A DNA stretch of 64,000 nucleotides, taken from assembly GCA_028284805.1 (NCBI GenBank), contig JANQQZ010000133.1:1-64000 (forward strand). The letters run 5' to 3'. The first letter of the stretch is position 1. Each line of letters begins with the position of its first letter. A model generated the notes under the pieces. It made no database searches and was not told the DNA's origin. It saw nothing but the letters and a program-made list of their open reading frames with translations. A program made the translations under genes and the position numbers. Source of the DNA: Phycisphaerales bacterium. Its GTDB lineage: Bacteria; Planctomycetota; Phycisphaerae; Phycisphaerales; UBA1924. Below, one piece after another: positions 20,644 to 30,656 of this stretch.

Positions 20644-21941
20644 GAGCATTCTGTGTCGTTCTGTGTGCGCTCGCGCTGTCTGCAACGACGTCCGGGCAGC
20701 CGATCCCCGTTGAGGTGGTGCAGACCGACCGGGGCTACCAGTTGCTGCGCGGGGGCGAGCCGTACTTCGTCCGCGGCGCGGGGGGGAGCAGCCACATCGA
20801 GCTGCTCGCGGAGTCGGGCGGCAACTCGTTCCGAACATGGGGCGCCGAGGAACTCGATCCCCGAGAATGGCCCGACGGGCGGACGATGAGCGTGATGGAC
20901 CGTGCCCACGAGCTCGGTCTCACCGTCAGCGCCGGGTTCTGGGTGCCGCATTTCGAGGGCGGGTACCAGGGCGGGGGCTTCGACTACGACGACCCCGAAG
21001 CCGTCGAGCGGCTGATCGAAGAAGCACGCGGGTTCGCCCGCCAGTGGAAGGACCACCCCGCGCTGCTCATGTGGGGCGTGGGCAACGAGCCGCTGGGCTC
21101 GGATCGCGTGCGAGGGCTCAAGCTGCTGAATCGGATGGCGGTCGCGATCAAGGAGATCGACCCGAATCACCCGACGATGGCAGTGCTCGCCGGGGTGTGG
21201 CCCGACAAGGCCGCCCTGTTCGCCCAGCACTGCCCGGATATCGATCTCCTGGGGATCAACGTCTACGGCGGAATCTCGGCGGTCCCGTCTGAGCTCCTGA
21301 CGCAGGGCTACGACGGACCGTACCTCGTCACCGAGTACGGCCCGCTCGGGCACTGGGAGGGCGGTTCGACCGAGTGGGGCGCAGAGATCGAGCAGCCCTC
21401 GAGCGAGAAGGCCGAGTTCTACCGCACCTCACATCACGCGGGGATCACCGACGTCCCCGACCGGTGCCTGGGGGGCTACGTCTTCCTCTGGGGGCACAAG
21501 CAGGAACGCACGGATACTTGGTACAGCATGATCCTGCCAGGCGGCGAGCGCACGCCCGCGGCGGACGTGATGACCGAGATCTGGACGGGCGAGCCACCCG
21601 CGAACCGCGCCCCCATCGTTGAAGGCATCGAGTCGGCGCTGAGCAAGGCTCGGGTCGAAGCCGGAGCGGTGTTCGATGCCGCGGTGATCGCGTCGGACCC
21701 AGAAGACGATCCGCTCGAAGTAACCTGGGCCGTCAAGCGAGAGGGCACCGACAAGGGAGCCGGCGGCGCGTTCGAACGCACGCCGGAATCCGTCAGCGAC
21801 GCGATCGTGTCCAGCGAGGGGCTCTCAGCAGTGGTGCGGACCCCGTCCGAGCCCGGCGCGTACAGGCTCCAGGTGTACGCACGTGACGGGCAGGGGGGCG
21901 TTGGGTATTGGAACGTGCCCTTCTTCGTGAACGAGCGGTAG
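20640..21941 (+). CDS. Secreted TIM-barrel glycoside hydrolase (GH2/GH5-like)
   Basis: Signal peptide; LMWGVGNEPLG and YLVTEYGPLGHWE catalytic-type motifs. Confidence 0.75.
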
Positions 21942-21942
21942 C

Positions 21943-22698
21943 GTGACCGCGTCGGAGTCGATCGAGCGGGCGGCAGAGATACTCCGGTCTGCGGAACGTG
22001 TCACGGTACTGACCGGCGCGGGCATCAGCGCCGAGAGCGGTCTCGCCACGTTCCGCGACAAGGAAGAGGGCCTGTGGTCGAAGTACGACCCGATGGAGCT
22101 GGCCCACATCGACGCGTTCCATCGCGATCCCGAGCTCGTAACGCGGTGGTACCACTGGCGGTTCACGAAGGCGAGGGACTGCGAGCCAAACGCCGGGCAC
22201 GACGCGCTGGCGCAGCTCCAGGCATGGCTCCGCGAGCAGAAGGGCGAGCTCACCCTGATCACCCAGAACGTCGACGGGCTGCACCAGCGGGCCGGCGCGA
22301 AGGGTGTCATCGAGATCCACGGCACGATTCTCACCTGGCGGTGCCTGGACACCGGCGCCCACTACGAGCTCGATGACATCGACTTCTCGTCGTTTCCGCC
22401 CAGGTCGGAAGCCGGCGGGTTGCTGCGCCCGAACGTGGTCTGGTTCGGCGAGATGCTGCCGCCCGATGCGCTCTTCGCTGCTGAACAAGCCGTCTCGGCG
22501 TGCGACGTGTTCATGTCGATCGGCACCAGCGCAGCGGTCTGGCCCGCGGCCGGGTTCATCGACGTCGCCCGGGCAAACGGAGCCGCGACGATGGAGGTGA
22601 ACCTGGACCCAACGCCGATCACCGCGTCGGTTGACGTCTCGCTGCTGGGCAAGTGCGGCGACGTGCTCCCCTTGTTGCTCGAAGCAGCGAAGGGCTGA
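21943..22698 (+). CDS. cobB: NAD-dependent protein deacylase, Sir2 family
   Basis: TVLTGAGISAESGLATFRD, ITQNVDGLHQRAG, IEIHGTI, PNVVWFGE. Confidence 0.95.
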   Translation: MTASESIERAAEILRSAERVTVLTGAGISAESGLATFRDKEEGLWSKYDPMELAHIDAFHRDPELVTRWYHWRFTKARDCEPNAGHDALAQLQAWLREQKGELTLITQNVDGLHQRAGAKGVIEIHGTILTWRCLDTGAHYELDDIDFSSFPPRSEAGGLLRPNVVWFGEMLPPDALFAAEQAVSACDVFMSIGTSAAVWPAAGFIDVARANGAATMEVNLDPTPITASVDVSLLGKCGDVLPLLLEAAKG

Positions 22699-22699
22699 A

Positions 22700-23170
22700 T
22701 CAACCGCCGATGCTCTTCCGGAAGCAGCGGATCACCCCCGCGTCCTCGAACCCGAGCGCAAGATGAGCCGCGAGAGACAGGTCGTTGTCGGTGCGCGTGT
22801 CGGAGGCCATCTCACGGCAGCCCCGGGCGGTCCCCCACTCCTCGACGGCGTCGAGGAGCTCACGGCCGACGCCCGAGCCCCGGGCTTGCGGCGCAACGTA
22901 CCAAGCCTCGAGGTAGACCACAGGACTCGTGAGGCATTCCTCCGCGGACGACCGGACCGTCGCCTCGGCAAAGCCCACCGGAGCGGTGTCGATCAGGGCG
23001 ATGAAGCAGGCGAACGGCTGGCCCTTCAGGGTGCCGAGCTCGGTGATCTGCTTCGCCTCGGCGTCAAGCAAATCCCGACGCTCGCCCTCGAAGAGAGCCT
23101 CGCGCATCGTGCACCACGCCTCGTAGTGCTGCGCTCCGAGGGGAACGACCTGGACCTCGCCAGCGGCCAT
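22700..23170 (-). CDS. GNAT acetyltransferase resembling aminoglycoside 6'-N-acetyltransferase
   Basis: VYLEAWYVAPQARGSGVGRELLDAVEEWGTARGCREMASDTRTDNDLSLAAHLALGFEDAGVIRCFRKSI has an AAC(6')-like layout. Confidence 0.75.
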   Translation of the reverse strand: MAAGEVQVVPLGAQHYEAWCTMREALFEGERRDLLDAEAKQITELGTLKGQPFACFIALIDTAPVGFAEATVRSSAEECLTSPVVYLEAWYVAPQARGSGVGRELLDAVEEWGTARGCREMASDTRTDNDLSLAAHLALGFEDAGVIRCFRKSIGG

Positions 23171-23172
23171 GC

Positions 23173-24147
23173 TCAGTAGTTGGGGGTCGGGGCGCGGAAG
23201 TTCGAGAAATCGACGGACTGGAACCACTCGATCGTCCGCTGGAGCCCCTCGCGCAGCTGGATCTGAGGCTCCCAGCCCAGCTTCTCCTTCGCCAGTGTGA
23301 TGTCGGGCTGACGCTGCTTGGGATCGTCGGCGGGCAGAGGCTTCTCGATGATGCGGCTCTTCGTGCCGGTCAGCTCGATGACCTGCTCGGCAAGCTCGCG
23401 GATCGTGAACTCGTTCGGATTGCCGATGTTGACCGGTCCGACGAACTCATCGGGTCCGTTCATCATGCGGATGATCGCCTCGACCAGATCATCGCGGTAG
23501 CAGAAGGAGCGGGTCTGCGAGCCGTCGCCGAAGACGGTGATGTCTTCACCGGCGATGGCCTGACGGATGAAGTTGCTCACGACGCGCCCGTCGAACGGGT
23601 GCATGCGCGGGCCGTAGGTGTTGAAGATCCGGACGACGCGGATGTTCACACCGTTCTGCCTCATGTAGTCAAAGAAGAGCGTTTCGGCGGCTCGCTTGCC
23701 CTCGTCGTAGCACGCGCGGAGACCGATGGGATTGACGTTGCCGCGGTACGACTCGGGCTGCGGGTGGACGTCGGGATCGCCGTACACCTCACTGGTCGAT
23801 GCCTGCAGCACCTTGGCGTTGCACCGCTTGGCCATGCCGAGCACGTTGATGGCGCCCATGACGGAAGTTTTCATGGTCTTGATGGGGTTGTACTGGTAAT
23901 GCCCGGGTGCGGCAGGGCAGGCCATGTTGTAGATCTCGTCGACCTCGAGCCAGAGCGGGTGGGTGACATCGTGCCGCACGAGCTCGAAGTTCTGATGGTC
24001 GAGCAGGTGGGCAACGTTGGATTTCTGGCTCGTGAAGAAATTGTCGAGGCAGACAACGTCGTGCCCGTCGTTGACGAGACGCTCGCACATGTGCGAACCG
24101 AGGAACCCGGCGCCGCCGGTGACGAGGATCCGCTTGATCTGCGACAT
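23173..24147 (-). CDS. UDP-glucuronate decarboxylase (UDP-xylose synthase-like SDR)
   Basis: [49 protein letters not shown], [38 protein letters not shown]. Confidence 0.95.
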   Translation of the reverse strand: MSQIKRILVTGGAGFLGSHMCERLVNDGHDVVCLDNFFTSQKSNVAHLLDHQNFELVRHDVTHPLWLEVDEIYNMACPAAPGHYQYNPIKTMKTSVMGAINVLGMAKRCNAKVLQASTSEVYGDPDVHPQPESYRGNVNPIGLRACYDEGKRAAETLFFDYMRQNGVNIRVVRIFNTYGPRMHPFDGRVVSNFIRQAIAGEDITVFGDGSQTRSFCYRDDLVEAIIRMMNGPDEFVGPVNIGNPNEFTIRELAEQVIELTGTKSRIIEKPLPADDPKQRQPDITLAKEKLGWEPQIQLREGLQRTIEWFQSVDFSNFRAPTPNY

Positions 24148-25194
24148 TCAGGACTCCGTGGTCGGTCGGTCGTCGGCGAGCAGGGCAGCGTAGGAGGCGA
24201 TGGCCTCCTGCGGGTCATGTATCGGCTCGAAACCGAGGCCGCGTTTGGCCTTGGCCATGTCCGCGAGCGTGAAGGACTGATAAAACCGCGCGATATGCTC
24301 GGGCATGTCGAAGAACTCGGTCGGACGGTCGGCGTCCGCCAGTCCCAACCCACGCCGGACCGCGGACGCGACCTGCTCGAAAGTCGTCGGCTTCCCCGAA
24401 CCGGCGTTGTAGACACCCGGCTCCGGGTCGGCCCGCTCCCCAAGACCGGCTCCCGCGAGCGTGATGCCCACGATGTCCTCGACCGCAACCTGATCGCGGG
24501 TCTGGGTGCCGTCTGAGAACAGACGTGGACGCCCCCCAGCGAGCACCTGCTGTGTGAGCTGGTAGGCCATCGAAGCCATCTTGCCCTTGCCCGACTCGCC
24601 CGGGCCGAAGACGTTGAAGTAGCGCAGCCCGACGATCCAGGGCTCGGGCTCACCGTCCGCGACACGCTCGCACGCCAGCCGGCGGTGCGCCGTCTCCATC
24701 AGCCACTTGCTGAACCCATAGACGTTGTTGGGCTTGCCCGCGGAGTCCTCTTTGAATGGGACGCGCTGGGCGACTTCTGGAGGCGTGCCGTAGGTCGCGG
24801 CGCTCGACGCATAGACCAGCGGCACACCGGCGTCGGCGGAGGTCTCAAGCAGCAGCCTCCACGAGTCGCCCGCGTTCTGACGGATCATGTCGCGCTCGTC
24901 ATCGACGGTCGTATCGGTGATCGCTCCGAGATGAAAGACCGCCGCGGGGCGCCGCTCGACGAACAGGGAGGTCCAATCAAGGTCCTCGACGCTCTCGGGG
25001 AGCAGCTCGCCCGTGAACGGCCCGCCCACGATGCGCTCGCACGTTTCCACGAGCAGCGAGTACGTGCCGGAGCGGAAGGAATCGATGACCAGCACATGGC
25101 AGGTCGGATCACGCTGCTGGAGCGTCGCGACCAGATTGGATCCGATGAAGCCGCACCCGCCCGTCACGATGTAGCAGGGCCCCTGGGTTGTCAT
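24148..25194 (-). CDS. ADP-L-glycero-D-manno-heptose-6-epimerase-like SDR
   Basis: YIVTGGCGFIGSNLV; GLRYFNVFGPGESGKGKMASMAYQL; RDQVAVEDIV. Confidence 0.85.
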   Translation of the reverse strand: MTTQGPCYIVTGGCGFIGSNLVATLQQRDPTCHVLVIDSFRSGTYSLLVETCERIVGGPFTGELLPESVEDLDWTSLFVERRPAAVFHLGAITDTTVDDERDMIRQNAGDSWRLLLETSADAGVPLVYASSAATYGTPPEVAQRVPFKEDSAGKPNNVYGFSKWLMETAHRRLACERVADGEPEPWIVGLRYFNVFGPGESGKGKMASMAYQLTQQVLAGGRPRLFSDGTQTRDQVAVEDIVGITLAGAGLGERADPEPGVYNAGSGKPTTFEQVASAVRRGLGLADADRPTEFFDMPEHIARFYQSFTLADMAKAKRGLGFEPIHDPQEAIASYAALLADDRPTTES

Positions 25195-25334
25195 GGGGCG
25201 CCCTCCGTCGTTGCCTCGTGCGAGTCGGGAGCGAGCGTGACCGGCGGTGAAGCGGTCCCAATCCAGTAGACGACCGACGCGCCGACGATCAGCACTGCGG
25301 CAGCGAACTCACGAGCTCCGAATCGCTTGCGCAT
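25191..25334 (-). CDS. Small single-pass membrane protein (hypothetical)
   Basis: 47 aa, one TM segment, located between hldD-like and secDF genes on the same strand. Confidence 0.4.
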   Translation of the reverse strand: MRKRFGAREFAAAVLIVGASVVYWIGTASPPVTLAPDSHEATTEGAP

Positions 25335-25350
25335 CGGGCACCCCGCTCCG

Positions 25351-28300
25351 TCAGGCCGTGCTGGGCGAAGGGTCGCCCGCGTCCGCGGCATCCCGGTGCT
25401 CGCGATCGGTCCGCCCCGACCAGACGAGCGGAGCCGCGACCGCGACCGAGGAGTACGTTCCAACGAGCACGCCGATCAGCAGTGTGTAGGAGAACGCCCG
25501 GACACCCTCGCCGCCCGACGTGAACAGGATCAGTACCGCGAGGAGTGTCGTCCCCGAGGTGATCACGGTACGGCTGACGGTCTGGTTGATCGACAGATTC
25601 ACGGTGCGGCGCGATGCGTAATCAAGCTTGCCCCGGTTCTCCCGGATGCGGTCCATGATGATGATGGTGTCGTTGAGCGAGTAGCCGATGATCGTGAGCA
25701 GCGCTGCCACCAGGCTCAGATCGATCTTGAACGGAAGGATGTTGAGGCTTCGGGCCAGGTTGGCGGTGGTCTCGTGCTCGTACAGAATCTCGGCGACCGC
25801 GATGAGACCGATCGCGATCATCACGTCGTGAACGAGCGCGACCAGGGCGGCCGCCGAGTATCGCACCGAACCGAAGCGAACCCAGATGTAGATCGTGATG
25901 AGCATGAAGCTGATCGCGACCGCCGCGATGGCGCGAGCACGGAAGGAGCCAGCGACCGATGCGTCGAAGCTGTCCACCCCCGCCAGTGACTCGGACCGCT
26001 TCAGGGCCTTGGTCACCAGATCCCATTCCGTTGAAGCTACCTCGTCGAACCAGCGATCGCGGCTGTCGTAGACAAGCAGCCCATCGTCGCGGACGACCAT
26101 CACAGCGGAACGCACCGCAGACTCGTCGCCTTCGATGATGAGCAGTTCCCACTCGCGGTTGAGGTAGTCGCTGAACTCGCGGTCGCGTCGCATGTACTCG
26201 AGCCGCTCGGTCAGGTCCTCCAGCGTTGGTGTTGGCTCGAGTTCCTCAACGACGATCGCCGCGCCGCCATCGAACTCGCTGACATCGGCAACTACATCAG
26301 ACCTCCCGATGACCGACGCGAGGCTGGGCTCGGTGACCTCGTAGACAGGCGCACTCCTCGCATCGGTCGTGGTATCCGCCTGGAACGAGAGCGGCGGCTT
26401 GGTCGGCAGCACGTCCTCGAACGCCTCCTGAAGCGCCGCCGAGAGAGCCGCCTGGGCCTCCGCCCCAGCTAGCAGCGACTTGATCCGGAAGATGTGAGAC
26501 GTCACCCCGTCGTCCTGGGGGTTGACGGGCAGCACCTCGGCCGTCGTGAGCAGCTTCAGGGGCGACTCATCCGGCGCAGCTTCCGCAATCGCCGACACCC
26601 GGTCCATGACCTGGGCACGCTCCATCGTTCTGGGGCTGCCCGTGTCGTCGTCGGCGAGGACCATCGTGACCGCGGTGCCGCCTCGGAACTCGTTGTCGAG
26701 CATCGTCGCCCCCTGGCGGACGATCATGAGCACGCCGAGACCGATGAGCGCTGCGGACACGACGAGGCAGAGCCGGCGGATGCGGAGCCAATCGAGATTG
26801 GGCTCGAGGGCCCGCTCGAGGGCAGGGATCGTGCGCGGCAGCGAACCCAGCCCCTTGATCCCGACACGTTCAACGAGAAGCGCAAAGATCAACCTCGACA
26901 CGACGAGCGCGCTGAAGAGCGTGCCCACGACGCCGATGCCCAGCGTGATCGCGAAGCCCTTGATCTCCTGGGTACCGATGTTGGCGAGCACGAGGCAGAC
27001 GATGAGGTTGGTCACGTTGCCGTCGACGATGGAGGAGAGGGCCTTGTCGAACCCAAGGCGAACCGCCGGCTTGAGGGCAATCCCCCTGCGGATCTCCTCG
27101 CGGATGCGCTCGAAGATCAGCACGTTGGCGTCGACCGCCATGCCGAAGGTCAGGATGATGCCCGCGATTCCAGGCAGCGTGAGCGCGGCGCGGCTCAGCG
27201 ACAGCATGGCCAGAATAATCAGCGCGTTGCACGCGAGCGCCGTCACCGCAATCAACCCACTGGTGTAGTAGTAGAACACCATGAAGACGCTCACGACGAT
27301 TAAGGCGATCAGGCCGGCCCGGAGGCCCGCGTCCAGGTTGTCCTGGCCGAGCTCGGGCCCCAGGATCGACTGGCTGATCGGTTGCGGCGTCAGGCTAGCC
27401 GAGAGCGTGCCGGCGTTGAGCGTGCGGATGATGTTGCGACGCTCGTCGGGCGCGTCGATCCCCTGGATGATGCCGTTGCTCGAGATCTTGGAGTTCAGAA
27501 CCGGTGCGGTGATCGTCTTGTTGTCAAGCAGGACGGCCATCCGCTGACCGACGTTCTGCTCGGTCAGGTTGCCGAGCAGAACCGCCCCGTTCGCGTCCAT
27601 GCGGAACCCGACGGCGGGACGCCCGCTGTCGTCGACGGTCTCGGAGGCCTGATCGACACGCCACGCGCCGAGGCTCTGGTCTTGCAGCAGCGCCTTGTCG
27701 CGGCTGCTGTAGAGCAGGATGTAGTACGCACCCTCGTAGGGCTCGACTACGAAGTCACGCGCCTGCGCGAAGTACCCTGCCGGATCGGCGAGCATCCGCT
27801 CGGCCTGCTGAATCGTGTTGACGCCCAGCGCAATCGGATCGGCGATCTCGAACCACTCGGCGTCCGGGGCGCTGGTCGCCCGCGGCCCCTGCTCGCGCAG
27901 CTCCTCGCGGAGCGTCTGCTCGTCGGGGTGCTCGTTCACTGTCGGCGCGATCCGGAACTCGAGCACGCCCGATCCCTGCAGAAGCCGGATGAGGTCGTTC
28001 GGGTCGTCGAGAGTGGTGCGTTCGTCCTCGTAGGTCTTCAGGGCCGCGATCACCTCGTCGATGAGGGCGACCTTGTCGGAGTGCGCGGTCTTGAGCTCCT
28101 CGATCGCGTTGGCGCGAGGGCTCGGGATCTCGAAGGCCTCATCCGCGCTGTCATCCAGAACGAAGCGAGGCTCGTTCGACAGCTGCAGCGCGTTGCGGAG
28201 TTGCTCCGCGCGGAGCACACTGCCGACCACGCCCTGCTTGGCCTGGTCGCGCCGGATCTCGGCCGCCGCGAGCTCCTGCACGATCTGGCGAATCCCGTCC

Positions 28301-28830
28301 GGGGGCGCGCCAGATTCTTCGGCCATCTCGAGGCGCTCCCGCGTCTCCTCGGCCTCTTCGGTGGTACGGATGACCTCGTCCAGCAGGGCACGACGCGACT
28401 GATCGTCGCCGGCCATCTCATCTGCCGCGGACCGGCGCTCGGCGCGCGGAAGCGACATCAGGCGTTCCACGTCACGCCCCGTGAGCTCGCGCTGCGCGAT
28501 CGTCTCCAGCTTGGCGAGGTACGCGGCACGGAGCGCCTTCACCTCGTCGCTGGGCAGGGGCATCGTGATCTCGATCCGGTCACGCCCCTGGGGCACGATC
28601 GAGATCTCGAGCAGGCCCTGCGGGTCAACACGATCCTTCAGGACCGTGATCGTGCGGCTCATGACGGCCGACGCGTCTTCGCTGCTGTCGATCTGGAGCT
28701 GATAGACCAGGCTGAAGCCGCCGCGGAGGTCCTTGCCCTGGCGAAGCTTCTCGCTCGGGGGCATGATCGACCAGACGGCGAGCACGAGCAGGCCGGCAAC
28801 GAGACAGAGGTTTCGGACGACGTTTCGCAT
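25351..28830 (-). CDS. secDF: Fused protein translocase SecDF
   Basis: 1159 aa; GIAGIILTFGMAVDANVLIFERIREE (SecD) and TIIGYSLNDTIIIMDRIREN (SecF). Confidence 0.96.
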   Translation of the reverse strand: MRNVVRNLCLVAGLLVLAVWSIMPPSEKLRQGKDLRGGFSLVYQLQIDSSEDASAVMSRTITVLKDRVDPQGLLEISIVPQGRDRIEITMPLPSDEVKALRAAYLAKLETIAQRELTGRDVERLMSLPRAERRSAADEMAGDDQSRRALLDEVIRTTEEAEETRERLEMAEESGAPPDGIRQIVQELAAAEIRRDQAKQGVVGSVLRAEQLRNALQLSNEPRFVLDDSADEAFEIPSPRANAIEELKTAHSDKVALIDEVIAALKTYEDERTTLDDPNDLIRLLQGSGVLEFRIAPTVNEHPDEQTLREELREQGPRATSAPDAEWFEIADPIALGVNTIQQAERMLADPAGYFAQARDFVVEPYEGAYYILLYSSRDKALLQDQSLGAWRVDQASETVDDSGRPAVGFRMDANGAVLLGNLTEQNVGQRMAVLLDNKTITAPVLNSKISSNGIIQGIDAPDERRNIIRTLNAGTLSASLTPQPISQSILGPELGQDNLDAGLRAGLIALIVVSVFMVFYYYTSGLIAVTALACNALIILAMLSLSRAALTLPGIAGIILTFGMAVDANVLIFERIREEIRRGIALKPAVRLGFDKALSSIVDGNVTNLIVCLVLANIGTQEIKGFAITLGIGVVGTLFSALVVSRLIFALLVERVGIKGLGSLPRTIPALERALEPNLDWLRIRRLCLVVSAALIGLGVLMIVRQGATMLDNEFRGGTAVTMVLADDDTGSPRTMERAQVMDRVSAIAEAAPDESPLKLLTTAEVLPVNPQDDGVTSHIFRIKSLLAGAEAQAALSAALQEAFEDVLPTKPPLSFQADTTTDARSAPVYEVTEPSLASVIGRSDVVADVSEFDGGAAIVVEELEPTPTLEDLTERLEYMRRDREFSDYLNREWELLIIEGDESAVRSAVMVVRDDGLLVYDSRDRWFDEVASTEWDLVTKALKRSESLAGVDSFDASVAGSFRARAIAAVAISFMLITIYIWVRFGSVRYSAAALVALVHDVMIAIGLIAVAEILYEHETTANLARSLNILPFKIDLSLVAALLTIIGYSLNDTIIIMDRIRENRGKLDYASRRTVNLSINQTVSRTVITSGTTLLAVLILFTSGGEGVRAFSYTLLIGVLVGTYSSVAVAAPLVWSGRTDREHRDAADAGDPSPSTA

Positions 28831-28866
28831 CGGGGCAGGTGTCCTGGGGGAGTCGGAGGACCGGGC

Positions 28867-29337
28867 TTAGCTCGGCTGGGTCGCGAGCTGCGGCTCGGCG
28901 GGGTGTTCTTCGATCTCGTCGGTCGAGCCCGGCGCCTCGCGGAGCACCTGCTGGACGGCGGCCTTCGAGTAGCGGGCCTTGGTCTTGGTCTGCTCGTCGA
29001 TGATGAGCACGACCTCATCATCTCGGACCTCGCTGATGGTCGCGATCAAGCCCCCGATCATCTGCACGCGGTCGTGCTTCTTGATCGACGCGAGCAGCGC
29101 GGCCTTGCGCTTCTTCTCCTTGCGCTGGGCGCCGCCCGAGAGGAAGATCATCAGGATCATCATGGCGATCAGGATGAAGAAGAAACCGCCGCCCAGGAAA
29201 CCGCCCGGGGCCGGCTGCTGGGGTTGCCCGCCCGCGGGGTCACCCGTGGTCGCACCGCCTTCGGCCGCCGGCACGGTCTGCGTCCCATCGGGCATGCCTG
29301 GGATCGTGGGCTGAGCATCTTGAAGCAGGATCATCAT
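28867..29337 (-). CDS. yajC: Preprotein translocase subunit YajC
   Basis: Single TM plus RKEKKRKAALLASIKKHDRVQMIGGLIATISEVRDDEVVLIIDE; upstream of secDF. Confidence 0.93.
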   Translation of the reverse strand: MMILLQDAQPTIPGMPDGTQTVPAAEGGATTGDPAGGQPQQPAPGGFLGGGFFFILIAMMILMIFLSGGAQRKEKKRKAALLASIKKHDRVQMIGGLIATISEVRDDEVVLIIDEQTKTKARYSKAAVQQVLREAPGSTDEIEEHPAEPQLATQPS

Positions 29338-30656
29338 GCGTCGGTCGTTTCCGTGTCGTCGGCGGGCTCGGGAGGAGCCTCGGACGCGAGTTCAGTGAGA
29401 CCAAGCCGGCCGAACAGGGCCGGATCGATGCCAGCGATCGCCACCGGCCACCGCCGGGCGAACGCGAGCCAATCATCTTCGCGGAGTGCCCGTCGGATGT
29501 CCAACATGAGCCGCTGAAAGTGACGCACATTGTGCAGGCTCACCAGGATGGGCCCGAGCATCTCCTCGGCTCGGAACAGGTGCCGAATCGTGCCCCTAGC
29601 GAAGCCGCGGCCGTCGGGCGTCGCGAGCCCATGACGCCCGGGATCACAGGCCGGGCAGTCGCAACCGGGTTCGATGACCTCTCGGTCACGCTCGTGGGCC
29701 TGGTTCTTGAGCCGCAGCGGGCCGGTCCGGGTGAAGGCGGTCGCCGATCGCCCGTTCCGGGTCGGCAGCACGCAGTCGAACATGTCCACCCCGGAGAGGA
29801 CCGCGGCGAGGATGTCCCGCTCGTAACCGACGCCCATCAGGTATCGGGGCTTGCTTGATGGCAGCATGGGGGCCGTGAACTCGACAACGCGGTGGATGTC
29901 CGCGGGCGATTCCCCCACAGCCACACCGCCGATTGCGTAACCAGGAAGATCGATCGCCCCGATCCGTTCGGCCGACCAGGCGCGTTCGCCCTCGTCCGTT
30001 CCTCCCTGCACGATGCCGAACAGCGCCTGCTCCTCGCTGCGCGCGTGAGCCTTCTTGCAACGCTCGAGCCAGCGGACGGTTCGCTCGTTCGAGGCGCGCA
30101 CACGAGCGGCATGGTCGTACTCCCCCCCGCGTGCGTCGCGAGCCGCGGCAAGCTTGAGACGCGTCTGGTTCACGGGGCCTGCGCTTGGATCGACCGAGGG
30201 TGGGCAGTCATCGAACGCCATGATGATGTCAGCCCCGAGCGCGTTCTGGATGCGCATCGATTCCTCGGGCGTCATCCGGATTGTCGAGCCGTCAACGATG
30301 GACTTGAACGAGACACCGTCCTCGTCGACCGCGTTCTTGTCCGCCATCGAGTAGGCCTGATACCCGCCCGAGTCGGTGAGGATCGGGCCCTGCCAGCCCA
30401 TCATCGCGTGCAGCCCGCCCAGTTCGGCGACCACGTCAGGGCCGGGGCGCAGCAGCAGGTGGTAGGTGTTGGCGAGCAGCACCTCACAGGCGCAGCCCCG
30501 GAGCAGCGATGGATAGAGCCCCTTGACGGTCGCCTTGGTGCCCACGGTCATGAACGCGGGCGTCTCGAAGGATCCGTTGGGTGTCTCGACCCGACCGATC
30601 CGTCCCCGGGTTCTGGCAGGGCTTTGCAGGATCTCGAAGCGGAGCGGGGCGTTCAC
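29334..30656 (-). CDS. tgt: tRNA-guanine transglycosylase
   Basis: LTDSGGYQ, FDDCPP, GIVQGG, MGVGYERDILAAVLSGVDMFDCVLPTRNGR. Confidence 0.96.
   Translation of the reverse strand: MNAPLRFEILQSPARTRGRIGRVETPNGSFETPAFMTVGTKATVKGLYPSLLRGCACEVLLANTYHLLLRPGPDVVAELGGLHAMMGWQGPILTDSGGYQAYSMADKNAVDEDGVSFKSIVDGSTIRMTPEESMRIQNALGADIIMAFDDCPPSVDPSAGPVNQTRLKLAAARDARGGEYDHAARVRASNERTVRWLERCKKAHARSEEQALFGIVQGGTDEGERAWSAERIGAIDLPGYAIGGVAVGESPADIHRVVEFTAPMLPSSKPRYLMGVGYERDILAAVLSGVDMFDCVLPTRNGRSATAFTRTGPLRLKNQAHERDREVIEPGCDCPACDPGRHGLATPDGRGFARGTIRHLFRAEEMLGPILVSLHNVRHFQRLMLDIRRALREDDWLAFARRWPVAIAGIDPALFGRLGLTELASEAPPEPADDTETTDA

Noticed and set aside
25191-25463. 90-aa version of the small membrane ORF
   Set aside because: N-terminal half is low-complexity R/S/T/P rich and overlaps the end of secDF; the internal start MRKRFG at 25334 is more plausible
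27382-29517. 711-aa plus-strand ORF opposite secD/yajC
   Set aside because: Mirror-frame artefact; secDF motifs are on the minus strand
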